A stretch of DNA of 64,000 nt from Verrucomicrobiia bacterium (GTDB lineage: Bacteria > Verrucomicrobiota > Verrucomicrobiia > Limisphaerales > CAIMTB01). This document shows, piece by piece, positions 36,101 through 43,583 of this stretch. Every line of letters starts with the position of its first letter. Within the stretch, counting starts at the first letter, position 1. The stretch covers positions 1 through 64,000 of the forward strand of contig JAHCBA010000019.1 of assembly GCA_019634625.1 (NCBI GenBank). Direction: 5' to 3'. Under the pieces are notes generated by a model. The model was not told the origin of the DNA and made no database searches. It was given only the letters and a program-made list of their open reading frames with translations. Both the position numbers and the translations under genes were made by a program.

Positions 36101-36151
36101 GCGGCGCTCAAGATTCCCGGGCGCCGCGTTGAAGGTCCCGCTCGATGGCAT
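33143..36151 (-). CDS. Membrane Ser/Thr protein kinase with WD40 propeller
   Basis: 1002 residues. Hanks-type kinase at 32-295: P-loop GRGSYGEV (40-47), Lys61 in RVIKVV, Glu77, catalytic loop HRDIKPSN (171-178), DVG instead of DFG (190-192), and APPEG (210-214). One transmembrane helix (about 308-328) separates the cytoplasmic kinase from a WD40-like domain (about 400-1000; VWDLETR, VRVWSVDSGE, IKIWDRIK, RVVLWRVPE, VRLWRTQG). The kinase presumably signals in response to the outside propeller. The gene is a compositional mosaic: codons 1 to about 487 are GC-rich and C-ending, later codons are AT-richer, with a sharp junction at about 34690. ATG 36151 overlaps the sigma-factor gene by 44 bp; GTG 36100 would avoid the overlap. 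Confidence 0.9.
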   Translation of the reverse strand: MPSSGTFNAAPGNLERRVSRHASYPPPPDIPDYTLLKPIGRGSYGEVWLARSVTGVFRVIKVVRRDRFEDARPFMRELEGISRFQATVSGRPRQLALLHVGRNEAAGYFYYVMEPADDAESGSEIDPDRYVPLTLKELFTRRGRLPATECVQLTLELARGLAVLHEANLSHRDIKPSNIIFVQRVPKLADVGLVADNEATMTCAGTPGYAPPEGAGSPAADIYSLGKVLYELATGLDRMEFPRLPSDLPDGPDVALLGEINALVLRACHPDPTRRQQSGQALARELEFIQAGRSVAFYEGLRKRVRAFALAAGTVTLLTSLVAALLVWRSGILERANDATRRALYRSDLAVAQLAMASGDLGRARAALQRQIPEPGQTDLRGLEWDILTREVRGEGTPLPSLTNGVAVRKIVVDPTGRRAAANFADNRVAVWDLETRQITHQFENVQVLGGFSPEGYLVVDEPTRALRFEDLDAPHPHTQRRVETGQRLVAYLNDGRIVVLSREGDLVLSALNILTGRVDGQFNINARYPDFVISAIDVSPDGRRIAVGLLKEAGAARKRILVSLDLEANVVLWDKVVDGRIIWVKAAPDAEHFSVNIGGLTPRIYSYSANRPNVPLVGHTSRVQDAAYSWMGDLFATAGADQAVRVWSVDSGELVSTHRGLGRPVISLDWLPDGKRLVAGDDLGNFHIFDIPSTEPPDIYSGAYADVHGDITFDPTGALIAVTESTNRVALISADDLTAKVPVDGMFQPITFSGDGELIFGFAMDWSVLSFSRISGEFTKLKVRPPEEFSVNSWTVSEAEGLVGLAGGDGRVCIIDLTSASLVTLKESDSKAIWGLAFAPGSAELWTGSEAGAIRRWNARTGAWLENVCDINEDLQTIALSADGKWLAVGIFGDSSIKIWDRIKTRWVAKLFSHRRFVSSLVFSKDSRRLISGGVDGRVVLWRVPEFEEVAAFEVDQADNPTGDEGVSILRLSPNETALAALTEDGRVRLWRTQGTLVSRP

Positions 36152-36752
36152 CGAGTTCGGCCCGCAGCATCCGGCCGACGCGATGCCGCACCACGTACAC
36201 CGAGGGCGGCAGGATGCGGAAGAACCGGGCCACCTTGGTCACCGGCCATTCCTCGACGATGAGAAGCTGAAAAATCTGGAGATCGCGCGGATTCACCTTC
36301 CGCTTCAGCCGTTCGAGGGCGACATGAATCAACTGGCGCCGGGCATCCGCCTCGAGGCTCTCCTCGATGTCGTCCGGCGCAGCGATGCGCTGGACCAACG
36401 GATCCTTGCCGGTGGTGGGATCGCCGATCGGCTCCATGACCAGTCGCCCGCGCTCCCGGATCTTGTCTTCGGTCCGCCACCGGGCGAGTTGATAGAGCCA
36501 GCGCCGGAAGGAACCGGACCGGGACGCCGGTTGGAAGCCGTGTATCGTCTCGGCGATGCGCTTGAAAACCTCCTGCGCCACCTCCTCCGCCTCGGCGTCT
36601 GTCAGGCCCCGCTTCCGCGCCAACCCCCGGACCGCTCGTTCGTAGGTCCGGTAAAACTGGTTCCAGCTCTCGGCATCATCCAAGTCCCGGAGCCGCACCA
36701 ACAGGCTGGCGCGCGTCTGAAGCGAATCGTCGCCGGTGACTGTTCGTTCCAT
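36108..36752 (-). CDS. ECF-family RNA polymerase sigma factor (PVC type)
   Basis: 214 residues. Region 2: SWNQFYRTYERAVRGLARKRG, DAEAEEVAQEVFKRI, and SFRRWLYQLARWRTEDKIR. Region 4: DLQIFQLLIVEEWPVTKVA followed by a recognition helix around PPSVYVVRHRVGRMLRAEL. Such sigma factors in Planctomycetes and Verrucomicrobia sit next to Ser/Thr kinase genes, and phosphorylation or direct contact with the kinase is thought to control them. Here the stop overlaps the kinase reading frame, so the two are translationally coupled. No anti-sigma factor gene is adjacent. Confidence 0.92.
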   Translation of the reverse strand: MERTVTGDDSLQTRASLLVRLRDLDDAESWNQFYRTYERAVRGLARKRGLTDAEAEEVAQEVFKRIAETIHGFQPASRSGSFRRWLYQLARWRTEDKIRERGRLVMEPIGDPTTGKDPLVQRIAAPDDIEESLEADARRQLIHVALERLKRKVNPRDLQIFQLLIVEEWPVTKVARFFRILPPSVYVVRHRVGRMLRAELDAIERDLQRGARES

Positions 36753-36869
36753 GGCTCGGCGTGGCTTCGGTTCGGGTTTGAGATGTCAGATCCGTCGGGT
36801 GTCCAAGCGCTTTCTGCCAGTCCCGTCCCCCGCACACAACCCCCAACTGAACCTCGGCTCGAACCCCCG

Positions 36870-37026
36870 TGCATCCCGGAGTTGTGGGTGAGGAGCCAGC
36901 CAATCGGAGGGACGAGCTCTGCGAGTCCTCATCCCAACGCTCCACACCCTTGCGGCCTCGTGGAACCCGGCCCTCCGAAGCGCCGCCTGGCGGAGTTCGC
37001 ACCTCTCCCCACAACTCCCGGATGCA
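36870..37026 (+). repeat. 157-bp dispersed element with inverted termini, copy B
   Basis: Begins TGCATCCCGGAGTTGTGGGT and ends CCCCACAACTCCCGGATGCA, giving nearly perfect inverted termini. Exactly the same length as copy A, which is in the opposite orientation. It lies between the mqnC stop and the sigma-factor start, immediately downstream of mqnC. Confidence 0.9.
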
Positions 37027-37045
37027 CCGCTCGAACCCCGACCCT

Positions 37046-38230
37046 TCACCCGGCCGGCACCAACCGGTACCAGTTGTCCCGCTGGCGGGGTTCGTAGCCG
37101 AGGTCTCGAATCAGCCGTGTCATGTCCGCCACGCCCATGCGGTGCGTCGTCCCCGCCGCGCTGACGACGTTCTCCTCGATCATGATGCTGCCCAGGTCGT
37201 TGGCACCGTAGGTCAGGGCCACCTGCCCGATCTCCTGCCCCTGCGTCACCCAGGAACTCTGTACCGACGGGACGTTGTCCAGGTAGATCCGGGCCAGGGC
37301 CTGCATCCGCAGGTACTCGTGCGCCCCCACGGTCGGCGCCTTCAGCACCGCGTTGTCCGGCTGAAAGGTCCACGCGATGAACGCCGTGAACGCCCCGCCC
37401 CGCAGCGTTCCCTGCTCCAGGGAACGACCGTAGGCCGCCGCCCGCGCCATCGGGGTGTTCCCCTCCAGGTCCAACCGCCCCAGCGACGCATCCTGCTGGG
37501 CGCGGACAACCTCAAGGTGCCGCACCCGATCCTCCAACGTCTCCACATGCCCGAACATCATCGTCGCCGTGCTCGCCAGACCGAGCCGATGGGCGGAATC
37601 CATCACGCCCATCCAGTCCGCCGTCATCGCCTTCAGGGGCGCAATCCGTTTGCGGACCGAATCCACCAGGATCTCCCCACCCCCGCCGGGAACACTTCCC
37701 AGCCCGGCGCCCACAAAGTCCGTCAGCACCCTCTCCACCGGCTCTCCGAAGAACTCCGAGAAGGCAATGAACTCGCTCGGGCTGAACCCATGGATGTTGA
37801 ACCCCGGAAACCGGTCCCGCACATGGCCGAGCAAATCCAGGTACCACTGTTTGGTGAGCTTCGGGTGATGCCCCCCCTGAAGCAGGATCTGCGTTCCCCC
37901 GAGAGCGATCGTCTCCTCGATCTTCCGATCCAGTTCCTCCAGCCCGATCACATACGAATCGGCGTCCTTCTCCGTCCGCCAGAACGCGCAGAACTTGCAA
38001 TACACATTGCAGACGTTCGTGTAGTTGACGTTGCGGTCCACAATGTAGGTGACCACCTCGTCGCCCCTGCCCCCATGCAGCCCGTGCCGCACCAGGTGCC
38101 GCCGGCGCTGCGCCAGTGCGCCGAGTTCCTCGAGGGGCAGCGTTGCCAGCGCCAACGCCTCCTCCGTCCCGATCCGGGCACCGTCCCAAACACGCTGGCT
38201 CAGGTCATCGAGCGAGATCTCTTCCGCCAC
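37046..38230 (-). CDS. mqnC: Dehypoxanthine futalosine cyclase (radical SAM)
   Basis: 394 residues. Radical SAM CxxxCxxC motif in NVCNVYCKFCAFWR; the flanking NVNYTNVCN and GGTQILLQGGHHP, GFNIHGFSPSEF, DFVGAGLGSVPGGG, and ATMMFGHVE are typical of MqnC. It performs the cyclisation step of the futalosine route to menaquinone, implying respiratory menaquinone synthesis by this pathway; other mqn genes are not in the window. It starts 21 bp after the HPr gene on the same strand, and a copy of the 157-bp element follows its stop closely. Confidence 0.94.
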   Translation of the reverse strand: MAEEISLDDLSQRVWDGARIGTEEALALATLPLEELGALAQRRRHLVRHGLHGGRGDEVVTYIVDRNVNYTNVCNVYCKFCAFWRTEKDADSYVIGLEELDRKIEETIALGGTQILLQGGHHPKLTKQWYLDLLGHVRDRFPGFNIHGFSPSEFIAFSEFFGEPVERVLTDFVGAGLGSVPGGGGEILVDSVRKRIAPLKAMTADWMGVMDSAHRLGLASTATMMFGHVETLEDRVRHLEVVRAQQDASLGRLDLEGNTPMARAAAYGRSLEQGTLRGGAFTAFIAWTFQPDNAVLKAPTVGAHEYLRMQALARIYLDNVPSVQSSWVTQGQEIGQVALTYGANDLGSIMIEENVVSAAGTTHRMGVADMTRLIRDLGYEPRQRDNWYRLVPAG

Positions 38231-38251
38231 GGCGCCGAGGATAGCAGCCCG

Positions 38252-38596
38252 CTATTCCTCGTCGAACTTTCTCACCGTCACCAACTCCTCCAGCGCCCGC
38301 AACGCATCCTGGGCATCCTCCCCGGAAGCCATCAGCCGCAACCGGCTCCCCGGCCCCGCCGCCAGCATCATCAACCCCATGATGCTCTTCCCGTTGATCC
38401 GCTCGCCGTCCTTCTCCACCAGGATCTCGCTGTGAAACCGGCTCGCAATCCGCACGAACATCGCCGCCGGGCGGGCATGGATGCCCAGACGATTGGCCAC
38501 CACAAGGTCCCGAACCGTCGTCAACGTGCTGTTGGTGCTCCGCCCTCCCATGCCGGGAGGGAGGATGTTGCGCCGCCACACTTCTTGACCAGACAA
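38252..38596 (-). CDS. HPr-family phosphocarrier protein
   Basis: 114 residues with an N-terminal extension of about 25 residues relative to the usual 85-90. The active-site His lies in ANRLGIHARPAAMFVRIA and the regulatory Ser in INGKSIMGLMMLAAGPGS, both expected for HPr/NPr. No enzyme I, EIIA or HPr kinase gene is nearby, so whether it belongs to sugar PTS or to a regulatory nitrogen-type PTS is unclear. The start is uncertain: ATG 38596, an internal ATG after PPG, or TTG in NSTLTTVRD. It is upstream of and probably cotranscribed with mqnC. Confidence 0.88.
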   Translation of the reverse strand: MSGQEVWRRNILPPGMGGRSTNSTLTTVRDLVVANRLGIHARPAAMFVRIASRFHSEILVEKDGERINGKSIMGLMMLAAGPGSRLRLMASGEDAQDALRALEELVTVRKFDEE

Positions 38597-38621
38597 AACA
38601 CGCCGCGGCCGGCAGGTCCGG

Positions 38622-38777
38622 TGCGTCCCGGAGTCATGGGTGAGGAGGGCGCGAATCGGAGGGACGAGCTCCGCGAGTCCTCAACCCAACGCTCCACACC
38701 GTTGCGGCCCCATGGAACCTGGCCCTCCGGGGCAACGCTTCGCGACGTTCACCTCTCCCTACGACTCCGGTAACCTC
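38622..38777 (+). repeat. 157-bp dispersed element with inverted termini, copy C (diverged)
   Basis: Begins TGCGTCCCGGAGTCATGGGT; internal blocks ATCGGAGGGACGAGCTCCGC and GCGGCCCCATGGAACCTGGC match copy B in the same orientation. The right terminus is degraded (CTACGACTCCGGTAACC). It lies upstream of the HPr gene. Confidence 0.82.
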
Positions 38778-38859
38778 GGCGGCATGTTCCGTGCCCACCG
38801 ATCTGCCGACGGCGAATCGTCCATTCCGTTGACACCCCCTGACCGTCCCGCGACGCCTC

Positions 38860-40455
38860 CTAGAACGTCACCTGTGCCGTGTTCGAACAGGTCAAACCCT
38901 CGCAGACCTGATACGTGTAGGAACCTCCCCCCACGGCGTTGAGGTTGTCGGTGTAGGAACCGGTGTTGGGAATGCTCCCCACCGTCACCCCGTTCCGGAT
39001 CAGCGTGACATGCGTCGCCGAAGCCCCGCTCCAGTTCAGGTCCACGCTCTGTCGCCCGCGCACCTTGTACCCCACAGCCGTCAGCGTGATGCCGCTCGGC
39101 GGGGGTGGCGCCTCCACGGTGATGTCCACCGAGGCACTCCCAGTCAGATTGCCCGAGTCCGTCACCGACGCCGTGATGGTGTGGAGGCCCGCATCGAGCG
39201 ATCGCGAAAACCCGCCGCCCGCTCCGATCTCTCCCTGAACGCTCGATGTCCACTGCAGCAACCCCGAAAGATTGCCGTCTTCAGGATCCATGGCGCTGCC
39301 CGAGAAGGTGATGATGGCGTTGTAAGCAAAGACCCCGCCGTCCCCGGGACTCTGGATTCCCACCACCGGAGGATCGTTCTCCTCTACCGGCGGATCATCG
39401 TCCCCCCCCGGATCGCACCCGGTCGTGTTGTCCACCGTCACACCGAATCGCGCCAGCACGGGCCCGATCGGATTGGCGATGGTGCTTACGGAACTGCCGG
39501 CAAACAGCAGCCCCACCGGAGAGCGGCTTTCATCCTGGGTCACAATCAGCGAGCCCGAATCCCCGCCGGCGCTGAAGGCCCCCGGCGTGATGATGATCTG
39601 GCCGACGAAGGTGGCCAGCTTCACACATCGAACCGGCCCCCGCAGTTCGTAGCAGACGTTCACCGTGGCGTTGATCCCGTCCACCGTCCCAAATGTCCTC
39701 CCGGTGGTCCGCCCATACTTCTGCACTGCCATCCCCAACGAGGCCGCCACCGGAACTGTCCCGGGCGCCCCATACCCGTCCCCCGGAGTGTGCGACCCGA
39801 CATCGGAACAGTCTGCGTACGCGATCGCCGCATCCATGACGTTGTTCGCGCCCCCGAACAGGATGGGCTCGAAGTCGAACAACCAGCCGATCCTGTCCGT
39901 CGGCCACACCCCGCCGTCGTACGGACCCGGCTGCAGCACAATGTCCCCATCGTCCAGAATCCACGGATCCCCGACGGACGCATTGTTGCTGTTGGCAAAC
40001 ACATGGTTGTTGCTCAGCGCGTACAGGTTTCCTTCGCTGTCCACCACCCGGCAGCCCAGGGTCCCCGCCGTGATCTGACGGTGTCCCGTCGAGACCCCGA
40101 TCGGCACCGGACGCGTCCAGATGTCTCGTGGCGAACTGTCCAGACGCGCCACGAACATCCCGGTCACCTCGGCCCGTACCGGCAATCCCTCGACGCGCGC
40201 AGGAATCCCGCCCACCCCGGGAAACTCCGTGAAGACCCGGATCTCAGGCTGTCCTTGAACGTCGAGTCCCACCGCCGTCCCCACCACCCCGGGCAACCGC
40301 ATCAGCGCCGGGGTGTTCCGGTTCTGTGCCTGGATCGCCGCCTGCACGGCCGCAGGATTCGCCGCCGCCGCACCGGCAAGCCCGCCCATCCACACCAGTC
40401 CGACGGCCATCCAGACAGCGATGCCGCCCCTCCAGGAAAGAAGATTCGATTTCAT
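38860..40455 (-). CDS. Secreted trypsin-like serine protease with Ig-like C-terminus
   Basis: 531 residues. Signal peptide of about 32 residues ending ...GAAAANPAAV. A chymotrypsin-fold protease domain occupies about 95-335: catalytic His in LYALSNNHVFANSNNAS, candidate Asp in NVMDAAIAYADC, and Ser in AFSAGGDSGSLIV; the arrangement resembles Nal1-like/bacterial S1-type proteases of PVC organisms. A DPGGDDDPPVEENDPP linker leads to two Ig/PKD-like domains (about 365-455 and 460-531), the last with NLNWSG-like fibronectin strands and ending in a disulphide-capable CEGLTCSN. It is expected to act outside the cell. Confidence 0.85.
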   Translation of the reverse strand: MKSNLLSWRGGIAVWMAVGLVWMGGLAGAAAANPAAVQAAIQAQNRNTPALMRLPGVVGTAVGLDVQGQPEIRVFTEFPGVGGIPARVEGLPVRAEVTGMFVARLDSSPRDIWTRPVPIGVSTGHRQITAGTLGCRVVDSEGNLYALSNNHVFANSNNASVGDPWILDDGDIVLQPGPYDGGVWPTDRIGWLFDFEPILFGGANNVMDAAIAYADCSDVGSHTPGDGYGAPGTVPVAASLGMAVQKYGRTTGRTFGTVDGINATVNVCYELRGPVRCVKLATFVGQIIITPGAFSAGGDSGSLIVTQDESRSPVGLLFAGSSVSTIANPIGPVLARFGVTVDNTTGCDPGGDDDPPVEENDPPVVGIQSPGDGGVFAYNAIITFSGSAMDPEDGNLSGLLQWTSSVQGEIGAGGGFSRSLDAGLHTITASVTDSGNLTGSASVDITVEAPPPPSGITLTAVGYKVRGRQSVDLNWSGASATHVTLIRNGVTVGSIPNTGSYTDNLNAVGGGSYTYQVCEGLTCSNTAQVTF

Positions 40456-40576
40456 AATGTTCAGGATTCGCCAACGTCAACGGCAGTGGGGCCGTGCGCA
40501 CCGTGCCTTCAGGGATGTTGGGAAAGTCCCGGGCGCCTCCCCCGAAGTCAAGTCCCCATTCTTTCACCTCTTCAAC

Positions 40577-40942
40577 TCACCTCCTGCATTGGCGACGGCA
40601 AAGCTCGACCGGATCCACCTTCAGAATCCGTGCCAGCGCCCGCTCATCCTCAGCCACGCGCGCCTCCTCCCCCGCAGCCTGGAAGATCCACTTCAAGGCC
40701 GACCGAACCCGCGCCGGTGCGTCGCCTCCCGCAAGCGAGTAATACACCCACCGCCCCTCTTTCCGCATCTGCACCAGCCCGGCCTGATGCAGCACGGCCA
40801 GATGCCGCGACACCGTGGACCCGGCGAGCCCAAGCAGTTCGATGACCTGGCACGCGCACAACTCGCCACCCCGCAACGCCAGCAACGCCCGGACCCGGCT
40901 CTCGTCCGCCAGCGCCCCGGTGATGTTCATCAATTCCCGCAT
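40577..40942 (-). CDS. ArsR-family winged-helix regulator
   Basis: 121 residues from ATG 40942 (MRELMNITGALADESRVRAL). Winged HTH: ALLALRGGELCACQVIELLG, recognition helix AGSTVSRHLAVLHQAGLV, wing RKEGRWVYYSL. The ELCACQ motif resembles the ELCVCDL metal/arsenite site in helix 3 of ArsR proteins, and a CRRQCRR tail adds two more cysteines. A longer start at 40993 would bury a palindrome that looks like its operator, so the shorter start is preferred. It follows the pstSCAB genes on the same strand where phoU is usually found, suggesting a link between arsenate or phosphate sensing and the transporter. Confidence 0.87.
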   Translation of the reverse strand: MRELMNITGALADESRVRALLALRGGELCACQVIELLGLAGSTVSRHLAVLHQAGLVQMRKEGRWVYYSLAGGDAPARVRSALKWIFQAAGEEARVAEDERALARILKVDPVELCRRQCRR

Positions 40943-40952
40943 GGCGACGCGT

Positions 40953-40972
40953 GTTTCGTCATAACGCGAAAC
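40953..40972 (-). promoter_or_regulatory. Candidate ArsR operator palindrome
   Basis: GTTTCG (40953-40958) and CGAAAC (40967-40972) form a perfect 6-bp inverted repeat around an 8-bp centre, ending 10 bp before the preferred arsR start codon. The position fits autoregulation. Binding is an inference. Confidence 0.5.
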
Positions 40973-41056
40973 AGGAAAACCCCTGTCGAACACACCGTCA
41001 ACCTCCGCCGGTCTCCCGGATCCGGCCCTCCGAGAATGCGTCGATGCACCGCGGCG

Positions 41057-41884
41057 TCAGCCGAACCGCCCGGTGACGTAGGCCTCCGTCTGCCGATGAC
41101 GCGGGTTGGAGAAGATCTGCCGCGTCTCGCCGAACTCGACCAGTCGCCCGAGGTAGAAGAAGGCGGTGCGGTCCGAGATCCGCGCCGCCTGCTGCATGTT
41201 GTGCGTCACCGCCAGGATCGTGTAGTCCCGCTTCAGGTTCAGGATGAGCTCCTCGATCCGCGCCGTGGCCAGTGGATCCAACGCCGAACAGGGCTCGTCC
41301 ATCAGCAGGATCTCCGGCTCGTTGGCGATGGCCCGTGCAATGCACAACCGCTGCTGCTGCCCGCCGGACAACTCCAGCGCGCTGGCGTGCAGACGGTCCT
41401 TGACCTCGTCCCACAACGCCGCCGCCCGCAGGCTCCGCTCGGCCACCGCATCCAGTTCCCCGCGGTCCCGTACCCCGGCCACCCGCAGGCTGTACACGAC
41501 GTTCTCGTAGATGCTCTTCGGGAAGGGGTTCGACTTCTGGAACACCATCCCGATCCGCCGTCGCAGGGCGATCACCTCGGTCCGCGGATGATACACGCTC
41601 TCGCCCCGGATCCGGATGTCGCCCCGGTGTCGCACGCCTTCGATCAGATCGTTCATCCGGTTCAGGCTTCGCAGCAGCGTGGTCTTGCCGCAGCCCGACG
41701 GCCCGATGAACGCGGTCACCTGCCGGTCCACAACCTGCAGGTCGATCCCGTGCAGAACCTGAACCGCCCCATAGAAGAAGTCGTAACTCTCGATCTCGAT
41801 GCACGGCACATCCTCCAGTCCGTGCCGGTTCAGCGCCCCGGAGCCCGGATTCTCCGGCGGGTTCGGTGGGACGGTCTCGCTCAC
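41057..41884 (-). CDS. pstB: Phosphate ABC transporter ATP-binding protein
   Basis: 275 residues, start GTG 41884. Walker [21 protein letters not shown], signature [18 protein letters not shown], Walker [17 protein letters not shown], and H-loop [14 protein letters not shown] with the PstB-specific [12 protein letters not shown] ending. It powers high-affinity phosphate import with PstS, PstC and PstA, which precede it on the same strand (20 bp after the pstA stop). Confidence 0.96.
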   Translation of the reverse strand: MSETVPPNPPENPGSGALNRHGLEDVPCIEIESYDFFYGAVQVLHGIDLQVVDRQVTAFIGPSGCGKTTLLRSLNRMNDLIEGVRHRGDIRIRGESVYHPRTEVIALRRRIGMVFQKSNPFPKSIYENVVYSLRVAGVRDRGELDAVAERSLRAAALWDEVKDRLHASALELSGGQQQRLCIARAIANEPEILLMDEPCSALDPLATARIEELILNLKRDYTILAVTHNMQQAARISDRTAFFYLGRLVEFGETRQIFSNPRHRQTEAYVTGRFG

Positions 41885-41903
41885 GATGGACGGTCTTTCC
41901 GGT

Positions 41904-43583
41904 TCAAAACGCGCTGCCGCGATACCTTCGCGTCAGCCGCCCGCGAATGACAATGGCGGTGAAGTTCAAAACCACCACCACCAGGATGAGCAGCAGGGTG
42001 GTGGCGAACACCATGGGCCGCGCCGCCTCCGAATCGGGCGACTGAAACCCCAGATCGTAAATGTGGAACCCGAGATGCATGAACTTCTGATCCAGATGCA
42101 CGAAGGGAAAACGCCCGCTCAACGGCAGATCGGGCGCCAGCTTCACAACGCCCACAAGCATCAGCGGCGCCACCTCCCCCGCCCCGCGCGCCATCGCCAG
42201 GATCAGCCCGGTCAGAATTCCGGGCGTCGCCGCCGGCAGCACGATCCGCTGGAGGGTCTGCCACTTCGATGCCCCGCACGCCAGCGAACCCTCCCGCGCC
42301 CCCCTCGGCACCGCCGCCAGCGCCTCTTCCGTCGCCACAATCACCACCGGCACGGTCAACAAGGCCAGCGTCAGCGACGCCCAAAGGATCCCCCCCGTCC
42401 CGAAGGTGGGTGTCGGCAGCCGGTCCGAAAACAGAAGCTGGTCGATCGTGCCGCCGGCCAGGTACACGAAGAACCCCAGTCCAAAGACTCCGAACACCAC
42501 CGAGGGCACCCCGGCCAGGTTGTTCACCGCGATCCGCACCCAGCCCACCAACGGCCCCCGCGAGGCGTACTCCCCCAGGTAAAGGGCCGCCACCACGCCA
42601 AACGGCATCACCGCCACGCTCATCAGCAGCGTCATGATGAACGTGCCGAAGATCGCCGGAAAGATCCCCCCGCCGGTGTTTGCTTCCCGCGGTTCCTCGC
42701 TGAGAAACTCCCAGGCCCGATGCAGAAACCGCGTCACACGCCCTCCGAAGTCGAGCCGGTTCGGAGCGTAGTACCCCCGCAACTGCCCCAGCTCGAGGGT
42801 CTGCTCTGATCCCGTCAGCAGCCGGTACACCAGCCGGTTCTGCCCGACCCGGTCCCGCAACTCCCGCGCCTCCGCCGCCAGCCGTTCGTACGCGTCCTCC
42901 AGGTCGCTCTGACGCTCCCGCCACCTGCGCACCTCCGCATTCTCCACGGCATCCCCCCCGTGCCGCAGCGACCACGCCGCCAGCCGACGCCGCAGCCGTT
43001 CCATCTCCCCGCTGACCGCCCCGATCTCGTCCTTTTCCAAACGCCGGATCCGTCGCCGATCCCGTTCCACCGCCTCGAGTCGGTTCTCGAGAACCTCCCA
43101 GAAGTTCGCGGCGCCAGCAGGCACGGTCTCGCCTCCGGCGCCCTCCAACCGCACCGGATACCCGAATACGGGCCCATGCGCCTGCCGTTCCCATCGCCAC
43201 ACATCGAGGGGGTGCTCCATCCGCACCACCCGGGCGCCATCCACAAAACGAAACGCCAGCCCGTACACCTCCCGGCTGCCCGTGAACACGTGCCACTCCT
43301 CCCCCGCCCCGCCCCGCCCCGTCTGCCCCGGACCCACCCTCGCCTGGCGCCGGACGATCTCCCCTCCCAGTTGCTCCATTCCCGCCGCCTCCACCGCCTC
43401 CCCGTCTTCCATCAGCGTGATCGTCACCACCCGGCGGGGCCAAAACGCCAGAACCCCCTGCACCCCCACCAGCCCCAGCAACAGCAGAATCATCGCCACC
43501 CCGGCCATCAGTCCCATGGCTGACACCCACACCCAAACTTCACCCACCGGGCTTCCCGACCTGCGTTCCACCGAGGTCTTCAT
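41904..43583 (-). CDS. pstA: Phosphate ABC transporter permease PstA with long periplasmic insert
   Basis: 559 residues, about twice the usual PstA (about 290). ATG 43583 overlaps the pstC stop (ATGA). A first transmembrane helix ([21 protein letters not shown]) is followed by about 240 residues of soluble, partly coiled-coil sequence ([48 protein letters not shown]), then the MetI-type permease core from about 300: [34 protein letters not shown], the ATPase-contact loop [20 protein letters not shown], and [16 protein letters not shown]. The enlarged form resembles PstA of some Proteobacteria; the role of the insert is unknown. Confidence 0.93.
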   Translation of the reverse strand: MKTSVERRSGSPVGEVWVWVSAMGLMAGVAMILLLLGLVGVQGVLAFWPRRVVTITLMEDGEAVEAAGMEQLGGEIVRRQARVGPGQTGRGGAGEEWHVFTGSREVYGLAFRFVDGARVVRMEHPLDVWRWERQAHGPVFGYPVRLEGAGGETVPAGAANFWEVLENRLEAVERDRRRIRRLEKDEIGAVSGEMERLRRRLAAWSLRHGGDAVENAEVRRWRERQSDLEDAYERLAAEARELRDRVGQNRLVYRLLTGSEQTLELGQLRGYYAPNRLDFGGRVTRFLHRAWEFLSEEPREANTGGGIFPAIFGTFIMTLLMSVAVMPFGVVAALYLGEYASRGPLVGWVRIAVNNLAGVPSVVFGVFGLGFFVYLAGGTIDQLLFSDRLPTPTFGTGGILWASLTLALLTVPVVIVATEEALAAVPRGAREGSLACGASKWQTLQRIVLPAATPGILTGLILAMARGAGEVAPLMLVGVVKLAPDLPLSGRFPFVHLDQKFMHLGFHIYDLGFQSPDSEAARPMVFATTLLLILVVVVLNFTAIVIRGRLTRRYRGSAF

